DNA of 64,000 bases from Toxotes chatareus. Lineage: Eukaryota > Chordata > Actinopteri > Toxotidae. The notes beneath the pieces were generated by a model. It ran no database searches. It saw only the letters and a list, made by a program, of their open reading frames with translations, and was not told the origin of the DNA. Of this stretch, positions 38,093-51,108 are shown piece by piece; the stretch's first letter is position 1; each line of letters begins with the position of its first letter. The position numbers and the translations under genes were made by a program. The stretch is from assembly GCA_016801885.1 (NCBI GenBank), contig CM028890.1, forward strand, positions 15,678,001-15,742,000, given 5' to 3'.

Positions 38093-38757
38093 GGGCAGCC
38101 CACACAAACACTGATGTTACTGTAAGTGGTGTTCAAATACTGCTCCACTTGATATACTTCATTCGCTTTGCGTTTCATTTGAATGAGCCTGCACAAGGAG
38201 AGGTGTATTGAATTACTTGCAGTCCAGTTGAATACAAAGAGTGGAAAGAAAGAGTGTTGGGGGTTGGGGGGGTTTCCTCAGTCGCCGTGAGCCTCGTTGC
38301 TACTTACTCCTCGGGTAGAGTCACAGCATGGCAGATGTTTTTGCTCTGCCAGCAGTCAACGCAATTTGTAACTTGACTGCTCGACCTCTCATGATGTTTC
38401 TCTTTTCTAATGTGTGTTGTAACTTACTTTTTTTTTTTTTTTTTTACTCAGTAGCATGCCAAGTCCCCCACCACGGCTCTTTGCTTAATAAATGACCGCA
38501 GTTCATTTATATGGTAATTCCTGTGAGATTCTAGCCAAGGGATGTCAGGCATATAATGTATCACCGCAATGCATATGCCTTATGGCTAATTAGGTTATTG
38601 ATCTGAGGCTGTTCCTGCGTTAGGGCATGATCACAACACAAAAGAGTATGAGAGTATGAGTAATGCAGCTGTAAGCAGATATTTGTCATTCATTACAAAG
38701 CTGGAGCGATTCAGGGGTACAATGATGGCTTCATACTCGTATGTGTGTGAATGTGCA

Positions 38758-38785
38758 GGTGTGTGTGTGTGTGTGTGTGTGTGTG
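38758..38785. repeat. (GT)n microsatellite
   Basis: About 14 GT units in kcnn1 intron 1. Confidence 0.85.
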
Positions 38786-40639
38786 CATCTTTCTACATAT
38801 CTTATAATACTATCTATCGACGTGTGAGCTCATTGAGTCATTTCAATATTGCCTGCTGGCTGTTTTCAAATATTTGTTAAACACAGTGTTTGGTAGGGGT
38901 GCAGAGTGCATTAACAAGATGTGAGAGATGTGTGATTTCATCATACTTTGCTCACACAATCGACCAACGCTTCGCTTGCAGCCTGCCCTTGAAAATGCAA
39001 GTTTGGAAAGCTTCTCCTGCCATTGTGAAATTCCATAGCGAGCGTGTTTGCTTTGTGCTGCAGGGTCGTAGTCGTGCATGTGAATACATGTGTGTATTTT
39101 CGTGATGAGTACCCTGCTGTGCTCTGTGCTCTCTCACTGGGTACTCCGCCCCCCCTTCCCTTTCTATCAGGTCTTTATGCCCTCAGGTCAGAGTTTGACT
39201 GCTGATCCCCTGAGCTGCCCTACTACTTAATTTACAGCACATGATACACAACCATTCCCCTGTAAAACTCAATCACAGTCTCCTCTGTTCACTGATAAAT
39301 ATTCAGCAAAGAACAAAAAGACTTTGTTACTCTGCATTTAGCAGTTTATAGAAAATGTGAGTACTATTTTTGTTACCTTTATACAAACAAAAAAAAAAAA
39401 AAAACGTTCTATGGGAATAAAAAAACTGAGCCCAGCCTCTAATCAGGAGGCATTTGTGTATGTGTGTGTGTGTCTGATATATGCAAATTACTGTGTGTAC
39501 ATGTGTGAGTCCTTTGCTATCACCAGCCACGGTGGCGCTTCTCCAAGACACAAGCTTTGCACGCTGAAACAGAAGATGAGTTGAATGAAGCTGCTTTCCT
39601 TCAGCTTTGTCAGCACCCCTCCCCCACCCACAAACCACCCACCCTCCCCTCAATCCCCCCTTCATTACCTCAAATCACCTAGCTGGAGAATATGAAGCAG
39701 CATTCATAGATAACACAGTTGTGGGTTCTGCCGAGTTTGACTACAGGCAATGTAAGCTGCAGAAAAACATCTGTTTCAGCACGAACATTTTTCTTGTATG
39801 TGTGCATGTATGCAGCCTCATGTGTTTTGTGTATTTGTGCGCACTTGCATGTTGGTTTGTACCTGTGTTTATGTGTAAAGGGAAAGAGAGTGAGTGAGTA
39901 AATGAGTGGGAGGATAGCTTTAGTATATCATTATTATGTGGATGCCACAGTCTTGTCTTCAGATGGTAAAGGCCACATTAACTCTGTTGCAGCTTCTAGT
40001 CATGTGGAAGACCCTCTTCTTCAGGAATCCTCTGCTGTATGGCTGCCTGTGTGCTGTAGTTCTTCTCCAAGAACGACTGTTTTCGAGCCACAGCACCAGG
40101 GCTTCGTGCTTCATTATGCATCCTCAGTTGTGTTTACAAAGTGGGTGAACGTACCGTATGTGTTAACGGGTGTGCACGTGTCTCCAGTACTGTTTGGGAA
40201 GTGGATGGATAAAAGCATCTGTTTTATAACAATTAACGGATGCTATTTTTATTCGTCAGATTCGGTTTGTGAGTGTTCTCACAGGGCTGACGTGAGTAAA
40301 ATGTAGAGCTTGTTTTCCACCCTCACTCCATCTCCCTGTGTTTTTCTCTGGTTTATGTTAGTGGTTTCTATGGTGTCTGGCTCTCTGCGTGTTGTAGTTC
40401 CTATACAGCCGCGCCAGCTTCCATTATTGGGCTCCCTTCGACTGTTAACCCCTTAATGGGTGAGCGGTCTGTGCACTTCCCGTTTTGTCATTGCCATTTT
40501 CTCTTTAACCCTTTCATGAAGAAAGCTGCCTCCCATTTCTCTCCCTTCTTCTTCTTCTTCTTCTTTTTTTTTAATAGAATCAATTTACATTAAAGGGCCC
40601 AAGGGGCATTAGAGAACTGCAGCACTTAATTTCATAACC

Positions 40640-40662
40640 AAAAAAAAAAAAAAAAAAAAAAA
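40640..40662. repeat. Poly(A) tract
   Basis: About 23 A in a row. No retrotransposed sequence was recognised upstream of it. Confidence 0.85.
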
Positions 40663-43600
40663 TCATGGAGGGAAACAGTAGCTTGAGGCTGTTAGCACAA
40701 TTCCCAGAACTTTTATCATGCGAGACATAATAGACTAGCTTGAAAGACATCTACTTGTGACTGTAGTACAGTGCAGTGTGAGGTCTGGTTATGGTTCACC
40801 TACCTGAAAACAAGATCAGGTGCAGTGCAGTAAAGTACAGTAGGTGTGTGTGTGGTGTGTGTCACATTTTTTTCTGGAAGCCTCTGCGGGTGAATACAAA
40901 TGTGCCGCTTTTCCAACTGGCCTCTGTTTCACTTCACCAGAGAAAAAAAAAAAGGGGGGGGGGGGGGTTCAGAGCCAGATAAGGATATTCAATTAGCTTG
41001 AGTCTATGGACGACTGCTGCAGCAGTCAGAGCATGCTGGAGCTGGGTGACATATGGTAAGGGCTCTCAGTTAAGAGTGGAGGAGCAACAAAACCCGATAT
41101 CTTCTCATCTTGTCACTTTTTCAGTAATTTTCCCATTGGAATGTCAAACATACACTGTCTGCTTCAGTAGATATCATTTTCCCCTCTATTCTTGTTGGGA
41201 AGGTCTCATCTTAGAAACGAAGAAGGACGATAGCTAACAGTTTGAGATTAAACTTTTTTTTTTCCACTGGTGTTTATTTTCCACAAAAAAACTGCACAAA
41301 AGTGCAAAGGAGAAATGTATTAATGCTATTCATTGGTGTTTAAAATTGAAATATTCTCCTTATTCTCCGTCTGTGAAATATTACCAACCGAGAAGTCCTC
41401 CAATTCTCCATCACTCTCATTCTCTCCCTCTCTTGTCCTCCAGCTTCCTCTGTTGGCGCGCGTCCTCCTCCCATCATAAATCTCAAGCAGGACGTTTCTA
41501 GGCAACTCTCCAGTCAATCTTTACTGAGTTTGTTGCGCTATCGATCTGTCCTATGCTATAGGTTGTCCTGGCTTCTCTCTCTGCTATTGATGTTTTTGCC
41601 TCGGGGAAAGAAAGAAACTGCCTTAGCCTAAATTTACAGAGGGCTCGTTTTCAAATGACTTACAATCACCTCACAATGAAAATAGAAGTTGTCAGGCAGT
41701 GGCATTTATACATTGATGCTGTTGTTGGTTCTCACACTGGTGAATGCAGCTCAATAGGAGGCAAAGATTGTGGTGTGGGTTATGGAGCACTTAAGGGTGA
41801 TAATCTCTGTGAGGAATATATGGCCTAGGTGGTCCTGTTGGGATGTCAAATAGCCACCATGGGAACAGTCAGCTAATGAAGATGGTTTAGTCTTCAGGGT
41901 CCACATAGACTAAGCTATATTTCAAACGTTTGTGGTTTGGTGTGTTTGGGGTTTTGAGTGTGTTTGTGTGCATCTTGTATCCTTGACCACATGCATTACT
42001 GGTTGCTCTGATTAGTTGGAAAAAAAGGACGTCGGTACGAGAGGCCATTTAGGTCATAATTCATCCTCGTTCTAGCACAGGATCATAGTGTTACATAATG
42101 TTACGCTGTGCTCTCCTACACACACTACTGTACCCTCTTATGTGTGCAATCATATCCACTATTTTCTCTAACACATAACTACACTTCACATCTTAGACTC
42201 TCCCATAAAAGTATACATACGAGAGGATAATTGTACATGTGAGTGATAATGGACGGTGTGTGCGTGACATTAATCCACACTGAGGTGCCTACAGTCACAC
42301 TCTATCACACTGCTATTTGCCACACACTTTTATAGGTTTTGTTTGTTTCTCATTTCATGCTTCAGGTCAGCATTGATCTCTTAAATCTCCGAACCATTCT
42401 TTACCTCACATAACAATTTGTTATGGTTTCCAAGCTCTATGCATCTCTGAAAGCCTTTATCACACTCTACATGTCAGGAGAGAGAAAAATATTGACTGTG
42501 AACATATTTTGCAGATGTGGTTAATACAAATGTTTTCCTAAAACTGTATGTTTAGTGTGAACACAACTTCATATTAACTTTTTGTTGTGATGTTGCTGAA
42601 AAATCCAGGCAGCCTTACACGTCACTGTAAACATATCTAGTCAGTGCACATCTTTATATACATGAGTAAATCTCTGGAGAAAAGATATTCATCGTTCATA
42701 AACTACTATAGAGGGTATAATGGTATTTTTGAACTCAGTTGGTGGAGAGGGTTGGGTCTATTCCTGAGCTCCTCCTGTCCACATATCCAAATGTTCTTAA
42801 TCAATGAGTGTGTGTGTGAAATATTTAAGGCATGTCAGAGGTGCACGAGAGCGAGTATGATTTCTGGCCCAAACCTCCTCTCATACGACTGATTTTGTGT
42901 GGGAATGTGTCAAGGACTGGGTCTGCCTCTTTATGAGGGGGTTATCAGCACAAATCTGGCATCAATCAAGCAATCAACCATAATGGGAGTCTATGGAGGC
43001 GAATGGAGCAATACTGTTGATTAGCTAAAATAAAGAGGATGCTTTAGAGAGCTGATTAGTGCAACATTGAAATGCTCTTCTAGCCCCATTTCCATGTACA
43101 ATGTCAAACCTCAAGGAGCAGGTTTTATGGAGGCATTCGCACGCCAACATCAACACTGAGAATATCGTATCTGAGATATTCACCTGTCATTATACTGTGC
43201 CTTCACCCAACCCGCAATAGGCTCTTTTTCAAATTCCAGTGACAAGCAAAGACCAGTTTAATGTTTTCAAGGATCTTGTCTGATTTTGAAGTTCTGAGTC
43301 CTTTCATTCTGTACCCAAAAATGTGCTTCCACCTGTCTTTTTGTTCTTTAGAGTTTAAGAATTGTCATTTTCTCACAGAAAACTGGTACATTCCCGAAGA
43401 ACTTTAATTCCATTTTAACATAGTGGTCATTCCTTTCTTTTTACTGTCTTTTATTTTTTCTGGATATCAACACTCAAGCTCACACACCTGCCTAAGATGC
43501 TCTCCTATGTTTATATCTGGCATAGCCTCTTCTGCAGTCATGTCATGTATGAATGGTTTTCACCACCAGGGAGAGCGAACAACCTTCTTAGAGCTTTGAC

Positions 43601-44220
43601 TTGCCTTACTAGCCACTGCACAAGTCGTAAGTCTTCGGCTGGGTAACCATCTTTGGTTTAGTGACATTTACTTGTTTCCAGAATATTCTGCAACAGTGAG
43701 TGCTGCCTTCAGTTCACTCATTAAATAACCACTTTTCAAATAAGACCTTTGCTTTATTATAAAGTACAGCAATAGCCCCTTTTTCTGATAGGTGTAAGTT
43801 CCTTAGACAAAACTGAGACAACTCTGACTCCCACAACACTCCTCATCCCCCATGGTGGATGTAGACAGGGGGTATGTTGTATGTATGAGTTTTTTAGTTT
43901 ATGTTTGCGTGACAAGCTGGAACCATTAAAAGTGTGCCAAATTAGCTGTTAGCTGCTCCTGTTTGCGAGCAACATACCTATGGGTTTTCAGAGAACTGTC
44001 ACTACATTACTCTGATAGTGAGGAAACCTTAAAAACATGATAATTCTTAGGCAAGTTCTGGGGTTGAAACATCTTTTTTCCTACAATTTTTAAGTGGATT
44101 TATAGACATGTACTGCACTGTACAACAGACATCGGAGATACTGATATCCTTGGGAAGTGTATGTTATGTTGAAACTAAAAATATGTATATCATGTCTGTC
44201 TGTTCAAATTTCATTGACTT

Positions 44221-44441
44221 ACAACTTGGAGAGCCGCCCGGTTAGCTCAGTTGGTAGAGCACGAGACTCCATCTCTCAGGGTTGTGGGTTTGAGCCCCAC
44301 TCCGGAGGGCACCACCTCCCATGGGCTCACCACCTGTGGGAGGTGCCGTAGGGCTTCGGTGTATTGTGAGCTGGGTGGGAGTTACCCCCGCGACCTGGGC
44401 TGATAAGCGGCAGATGATGACATGATATGACAACTTGGAGA
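44221..44441 (+). mobile_element. tRNA-Lys-derived SINE with flanking target-site duplication
   Basis: The head reads GCCCGGTTAGCTCAGTTGG then TAGAGCA (pol III A box) and GGTTTGAGCC at 44287-44296 (B box), matching the tRNA-Lys D and T arms; the anticodon region is degenerate. A middle domain follows (CCATGGGCTCACCACCTGTG, then GGAGG), and the tail holds GACCTGGGCTGATAAGCGG and an ATGA-rich end. The 12-bp direct repeat ACAACTTGGAGA occurs at 44221-44232 and again at 44430-44441, directly outside the element, as expected for target-primed reverse transcription. The element proper is 44233-44429. It is in the same orientation as kcnn1 and too altered to be a working tRNA gene. Confidence 0.85.
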
Positions 44442-45965
44442 AGGAGTACGGATTTTGACAGCAGCCTGTCATGTGCCTACCAGGTCCGGCTCACAGTTTG
44501 AAAACCTCTGCAGTAAGTTAAAACAAGGACGCCCTACTATTACTCACACTACTATAAATATACTATATACTAGTACTTCGGGGGTTGATCTCATTCACTT
44601 CTTACCAAGGTCAAGGTTCAGTTTGTTAACCATTTTACTGGATCAGCCCATCCTTTATGGCCCTGATCTACAAATCAAGTTTCTAACAAACCCCTGCTTT
44701 AATTTGCTGGAAATTAAAATTGCTTCTAATGAGGCAGAGGTGTCCCACAGGGAAAGTAAACCCCCTTCAGTTCTAACCCCAATCTCCCCAGGACCTAGTT
44801 TATAAGACACACACTCACATGAGCACACATGAAGTAACCTTGTTGGGTCCTAATTATAATAGCATTGTGTCTCTGTTGAACACAGTGTGTTATTAGTCCT
44901 AACAATAACACATTCCCACAGGCATGTACCTGTGCCCTTTTTTTCTCCATGGAGATTTGGTCTTGTTTTTGGCTTCTGTTTTTTTTTTTTTTTAATCTCT
45001 AATTGAAGAAGAATAAAAAGAAAGAGAGAAAGTAAAGAAGGCTGAGTTTTGCTAGAGGCCAATAATTGTCTTTTATTAAACTACCATCATTTTTAACTGC
45101 AGCTTGTGTGGAGAATGATTGTTCAAACAGTGATTTGGACACAAAACTTTCATATCATATTATTTTTTTTTTTCTTTTGATGCTAAACATCCATAGCAGC
45201 TGTTTTATGGTAGCCACAACCCTGCATTTATCATGCATTATTTACTTGTTTTGAAAGGAGACTTCTTCCTCTTCAGTCCTCTTTTTTATCTACTTTGCTC
45301 ATAGTAGTTTTTCTTCTCTCTGTTTTATTACTGTATATTTTTATCACTGCGTAAATACACAAAAGCCAAACTAATTATGGCCACATCATGTTTCAGATGA
45401 TTCATAGTATGAGTGAATGTGATCTTTAAATGATGCCAATAATGCCATTGTCCCATATTTTCTCTAGTCTAGTTCTTTGCCTCAGTAAAGGTTATAGCAT
45501 CCCTGAGGCGACTGCAGTGCTGAACTTGATTCTTTTAAATGCTGTCATAATTTACTGTATGCAGATTTCATTTCATTCTGTTTCTGAGTTGCCGGGTTGG
45601 GTCTTCACCCTGGGGATTTCACTGAGGCCACAAGTAACACACAGTACATAGCTGACCTCTACCACTTGCAACTAATCGTCCTCAAGAAACGACAGTGTGC
45701 ATTTAAACAAGCTGGTGGTGGTGGTCTTGAAAGTTTTAACAGCAATGTTATGAAATATGCATCTTCCATTACAGATGTTTCATTTGTTCCAGATCTCAAG
45801 CACTCACGCAAAGTGACCATGCCAATAACAAGAAAAATCAGTTCAAAGCACTGGACAGCAGAAGTCTGGGTTTGTGTGCTGCGTACCTGTTCGTAAGTTT
45901 AAGTTATGAAGATGCTTGGTTAGGGAAAGATTGTGGGAAGTCATCATGGCCCATCTTTGCTTCGA

Positions 45966-45988
45966 TGTAATGTAATGTAATGTAATGT
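45966..45988. repeat. (TGTAA)n short tandem repeat
   Basis: Between four and five copies of the pentamer TGTAA. Confidence 0.85.
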
Positions 45989-46003
45989 TACCATAAAAAT
46001 GAA

Positions 46004-46029
46004 CAAATAAATAAATAAATAAATAAATA
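46004..46029. repeat. (AAAT)n short tandem repeat
   Basis: About six copies of AAAT, 15 bases after the TGTAA repeat. Confidence 0.85.
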
Positions 46030-48030
46030 TAGTAAATAATTTATTAGATACCAGAAGCAGAAATTGTAGGGAGAAGAAGTGTAAGCTATAACCTTGCATG
46101 AACATTTTGTACTGGCAGTCCAGCTATAACAGCAGTTTGCACCCATTTCCTCATCGTGTTGATAAAAAACTTAAGTTGGGAACTATAACCACAAAACATA
46201 TTTGCTAATTCGAATTTTGAGTGTAATTATTAGGCAACAAAGTTGAAAAACAAATGACTCATTCTAAAATAAGTGGGATCAGAATCAAATACTGCAAAAT
46301 ATTAATAATACAACATTATGTTGGGTACAATTATGGATGTATTTGTAAAATATAATCCAAACTTAGAGTATGTACCACCTCTGAGAACAAATATGCATAC
46401 GGCCAAACAGACCATTGTCCATTTCATCCGGACAGATCAGTCAAGAAAATTACATCCATTTCTAGGATTCAGTTAAGCAAATGCATAATTTAAGCTGTTA
46501 TATCAGGGCTACTGCTTTTTGAAAAAAATCATTAATTCAAACGCAAACCCACGCAGCCAAATCCTGACCTATGTTATAGAATTAACGTTGCTCTGCAGAG
46601 CCTCCACTGCCTCCCCAGTGCCTCACTATGAAAAAACAGGTTTTTGCCTCACCTTTATCTACATTTTTTTCTGCTGTGTTGAAGTCCACGTCTGATACAC
46701 TTTTAATTTTGAATTAGAACAGATCATCAAAGATTGAAATTTACATTTTTTTGAAAGCTAGTTTGAATTTCAGTAGTGACAGCTCAACTATAACAATCAC
46801 AATGGCCAATATCACATTATAATAATATATAATAATATCAAGTCTCATATCATATTACCAATATTAAATCAATATACAGCAGCATGTATGAAGTGAGATG
46901 CGATACAGCTGCATAGCTTCTGTTAGAGCTGCAGGGTCTCTAAAATATACCAGCAGCCAACTGCATGAGATGTGTGCTTCACTCTATTGTGAAGACATCA
47001 CTTTGGTCCATTTCAGTATTAGTGATGTTACACACTGAGGGTGCACAACATGTACACTAAGACGTGCGTAGATGTGGGACTGGTGGAATCTGAATAAATG
47101 TATGAAGAGAAAAATAAGACCATGGACACTTGGCAACGTGCTTTTCATGTGTTTCAACATACATATTCCAATCATGTCCCACATACTCACACACTCATAC
47201 AAGCGGCTCACTTCAGTGTACATCATGCGGTAGTCCACACACTTACTGACCCTAGCTGACATGTGAAGTCAGTGCTAGAATATTCTGTGAAAACGCTTTG
47301 AACATCGGCTGCCTCTTCAGTCTCTGGGACTGTTGTGTTTTTGTCAAACTTACGTTTAGATTCATATTGTCCAATGGATGCAGACATTTTTTTAACAGCA
47401 GCAGCAGCAGCCTAAAGGGATATAAGGATCTGAAATGTGGGGCGATAAGACAGGGCACACAGGTACTCACCTTTTCTACTACTGCAATGTACTCAGACAC
47501 TGATCATTTTTAGTTTATGGTGTAATGGCATGCTATGAACGCCTATGGTGTTTCCACTTCTGAACATTTGATGCTCTTCATTAAGTATATATTGTTTATT
47601 TCCATCACCGCAGCACACACAGAGCCCTGATGGAGGACTTTCCTTTATGAATGCGGGGCCGCAGCCTCTGGTTTTCCTCTGTCTTTACCAGCGCTGAGTA
47701 ATGATCCACATGCTGGTCGGGGATGGACGGAGGAGCCCTGATGCCTGCTGGCCTGTCAGAGAAATGTGACAGCATCTAGTGTGCAGGGACAAACTGGAGA
47801 GTATAGCCTGCAGCTCTCAATCACTCCAGGGGCTGGCAGAGACACCCACAGGGAGCTGTCTTCCCTCTCTTTCATTTATCTCTTTCTCTTTCACCCCCTC
47901 TGTCTTTCATGTTCCCTCAGTTTCTAGATCTCTGCCTTATTTTGTCGCTTTCCCCCCTCTTTTTTCTTCTTTCTTCGTGATCCTCCTTTCATGTCAGCCT
48001 TGTCAGCATCTGTCCGCTGTTCACAGATTT

Positions 48031-48055
48031 TACACACACACACACACACACACAC
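48031..48055. repeat. (AC)n microsatellite
   Basis: About 12 AC units in kcnn1 intron 1. Confidence 0.85.
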
Positions 48056-48204
48056 GTGGATCTTCTCAAACAAATTCATCCTCGTGCCTGTTTCGTTGCT
48101 GCACACTGTCCGCGTCAATATCCGACCTAATCCAATGCCTGGCTGAGGCTCAGCTTGTTCAACTAGCACACATATGCACACATCCTCCCACCCATCCACC
48201 CACC

Positions 48205-48219
48205 CACACACACACACAC
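48205..48219. repeat. (CA)n short microsatellite
   Basis: Seven CA units after a CCCA-rich run. Confidence 0.75.
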
Positions 48220-48387
48220 GATTAAACAGGCTCGCATCCACATGCTCAAACTCACAAACACAGAATTGAAAACATTTGATTTTATACAACACAGTTCCAT
48301 TTTTTAGGGAATAGAAACCTTCAAGACTGCAGCACAGTAGCCGCATACAAGACTGAAGAAGGAGGATTTTCTATTAGATTTGAGCTG

Positions 48388-48389
<2 letters not shown>

Positions 48390-48440
<51 letters not shown>
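48390..48440. repeat. (GA)n microsatellite
   Basis: About 25 GA units, a long pure purine strand in kcnn1 intron 1, 170-360 bp downstream of two CA arrays. Confidence 0.88.
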
Positions 48441-48445
<5 letters not shown>

Positions 48446-51084
48446 AGAAGAGCGAGGCTGAGAGTTTCCTTCATTTAAACTGTTCTGCACTGAGGCTTTT
48501 CAATTTGATTATGAGGCTCCATTTCATAGAGCCTGGATGCTGCGTGCCATTCAGAATGAAATTGAGCTGTTGGTCGACTGGACAGGCAGCCCTCCCCGTG
48601 TCTCCTCTGCGGAGGCATCAGGGGACGACAAGGGCAACGCTGGCCCGCCGTGCCTTTCCGCCACACTGTTTCGTCGAGTTGCAGGGGAAATGCGAAAAGA
48701 GCCCGGGGCTTAGGTAGTTGGTCAAGTGGGCGAGAAGGTGGAAGTGATTGAGTGCTCTGAGGTTTTGGAATGGGACATGAGGACTCCTGCTGCAAAGTCA
48801 GTGACAAACTCTTGTGTTTTATAGTGGAAAAAGTCAGACATGCATCTTGGTATTTTGCCAGTCATGTCTTATGTCTCTTTCCTTGATATGCTTGTGCAGA
48901 TGTTCTCTCTCTCTCTTTTTTGTTGTTTTTCTTGTATATTATTCACCAAATGTGAATGAAATGAAATTGATGTGAAGAAATGCAGAAACATATGTGTCAG
49001 TGTTCACACAAACTGACTGATGGAAAGTTTGCTCATATTTGGGTCAGTCCTGACCTGGTTCAGTGATGAAGGAACACCAGAAACAGGTAACTATATCTGA
49101 GGATGTAACAGCAGCCCCATGGATGTCACAACATGGCTATATTACTCTGATTCATGGTCATGTAATTGGTCATTGGAAACCAAATTAGGGGTATATTTTG
49201 AGTCTCATTTTTCAGCTTTTAGGTCAAACATTTTAAGGGGAAATTATCTTTAAAAGGCTTGTGGTTCTGGTATTTAAAGGAGGAATCCAAAGCTAGATTG
49301 TAGATTGGACATGTTTTTTAGATTTAAGTTTTCAGTTTGCAAATCTGAGGTGAAAATCACTGAAAGCCCATGCAATGTTTGATGTGTTTGTCCAGTCTGG
49401 AACAGGATGGATTTATGTTTAACCATAATAGAGACCCGTGAGTCATCTGTTGTACAGTCACAGATGTCACTCTGATCTATGAATCGACATCTTGAACTAA
49501 TAAGACTAATGATTTTGGGTGTGTTATCTTGTTTGACTTGCTGTTATATCTTAACATGGTGAAACTTTTTATAAAAATGGGCGAGACCACCAATCCACCA
49601 ACCAACATCCAGAAAGATCCTGAAATTTTTTTTTAAAAGCCCATAGAGATGGGCTTCAAAGCATCTTATCTGATTAGCTTGGAACATGGCAAAGAAACAT
49701 AGACCTTGTCTTTCATAGGTGGAGCGCAGCTGAAGCGCACCGGGACAATACTGTTTTAACTTCTCTCTTTTTTTTTTTTAAATCCAATTGAGGAGAAGAA
49801 ATCCAATATTCGCAGTTCACGTAATCGTCATGCAAGCGTCATGCAAGAGAGCCAATAGACACAAATGAAATGGTCGCAGTTGCCATTTTGACATTTAAGG
49901 TATATTGATTGGTTCACGATGCCAACCTAAGCATTGAGTAATATGCAAGAAAACATTCCACCTTAAAACTTACCGGTACCTGTTAGTAGCCTTTGAGTCG
50001 CACAGTAAATTAAATGCTTTTTTCCCCCTACCCAGCTGAGTTTAACTCGTAAAAGATGAAAAGGCAGCAAACCCTTCTTTCATTCATCAGTCACTCTCCT
50101 GACGGTTTCTTTATTTGTTTTTTGTTTTATTTGTATTCTCTGATTGGATGTTTCCAGTGCGGCTTCGTCTTCTCGGCTCAAGTAAGTAAATGAAATCATT
50201 CAAAGCACAAACTACTTGTGTCCATTGTTTAAAAAAAAAAAAAAAAAAACAACAACACACTTTGTCTTTGCAAACGGAAGTGGTGTTAAGTGTTTATGTG
50301 AATATAGAGCGGGGAAGTGAGATCCGATCACAGGTGCTCACTGGAGACGCACGTGGAGACGCCAGGTCTGAGCAGGGCCTTTGTTTGAGGTAGTCTGTGT
50401 TGGATTTTGTCTCACATATTGTAGTCCAGAACCCGTATTTGCATATCAAGCATCTCAGAACCGCTGTGAGAGTTTGACTGAGACTAAAAATACTACAGAG
50501 TTATTCACTTCCTACACAAAAGCAGGAAATTCTCCTTTGAGAATGAGTGACATCATGTTGTGATGCTGAAAACCAAAGGAATAATGATATTTTGTAGTTG
50601 CTCGGCGCCATTTATCCGTGGATCCAACACATTCAAAAGACTGACAGGCTCATCTGCTGTAGAGCTTGAACCAGTAAAGACTTTAAAAAACATTTATCAA
50701 AACTTGTTCAATTACACCCGTTGAGTTCAATCCATCAATATATCTACACCATCTTATTATTCTTAGCCAGTTCATGCCCTTACCGTGACAACAATATTTG
50801 TCTAGATGATTTGGCACTGTTGTTGTTGGACTTCTGTCATAGTCGCTGAACATCTGTGCTTCATGTTCAGTGATATTTTCGATACTGATATTGAGTCCTA
50901 TTTGTGAGCTGTTCCTGATGCAGAGAAAATCCAAGGTATCTGGAAATCATCTATAAGTTACATCATTTTGCGTGACAGTGAAAGAATTAAATATGTAGTG
51001 ACTAATTCTCATAGTTGCATCTCTTACTCTTACTCCAGTAAGTTGTAAATTGCAAGAATTCACCTTTATCACTCTGTTCTATTT

Positions 51085-51108
51085 AAAAAAAAAAAAAAAA
51101 AAAAAAAA
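51085..51108. repeat. Poly(A) tract
   Basis: About 24 A in a row, intronic. Confidence 0.85.

Noticed and set aside
39902..40306. 134-codon plus-strand open frame in kcnn1 intron 1
   Set aside because: No domain, signal peptide, splice context or recognisable homology; composition matches the flanking GT-rich intron.
44236..44310. Functional tRNA-Lys gene
   Set aside because: The A and B boxes are good, but the anticodon arm is degenerate and the unit sits inside a SINE flanked by target-site duplications.
50381..50400. let-7-like word TGAGGTAGT
   Set aside because: Only the seed-like start matches; the rest diverges and no hairpin arm was seen nearby.
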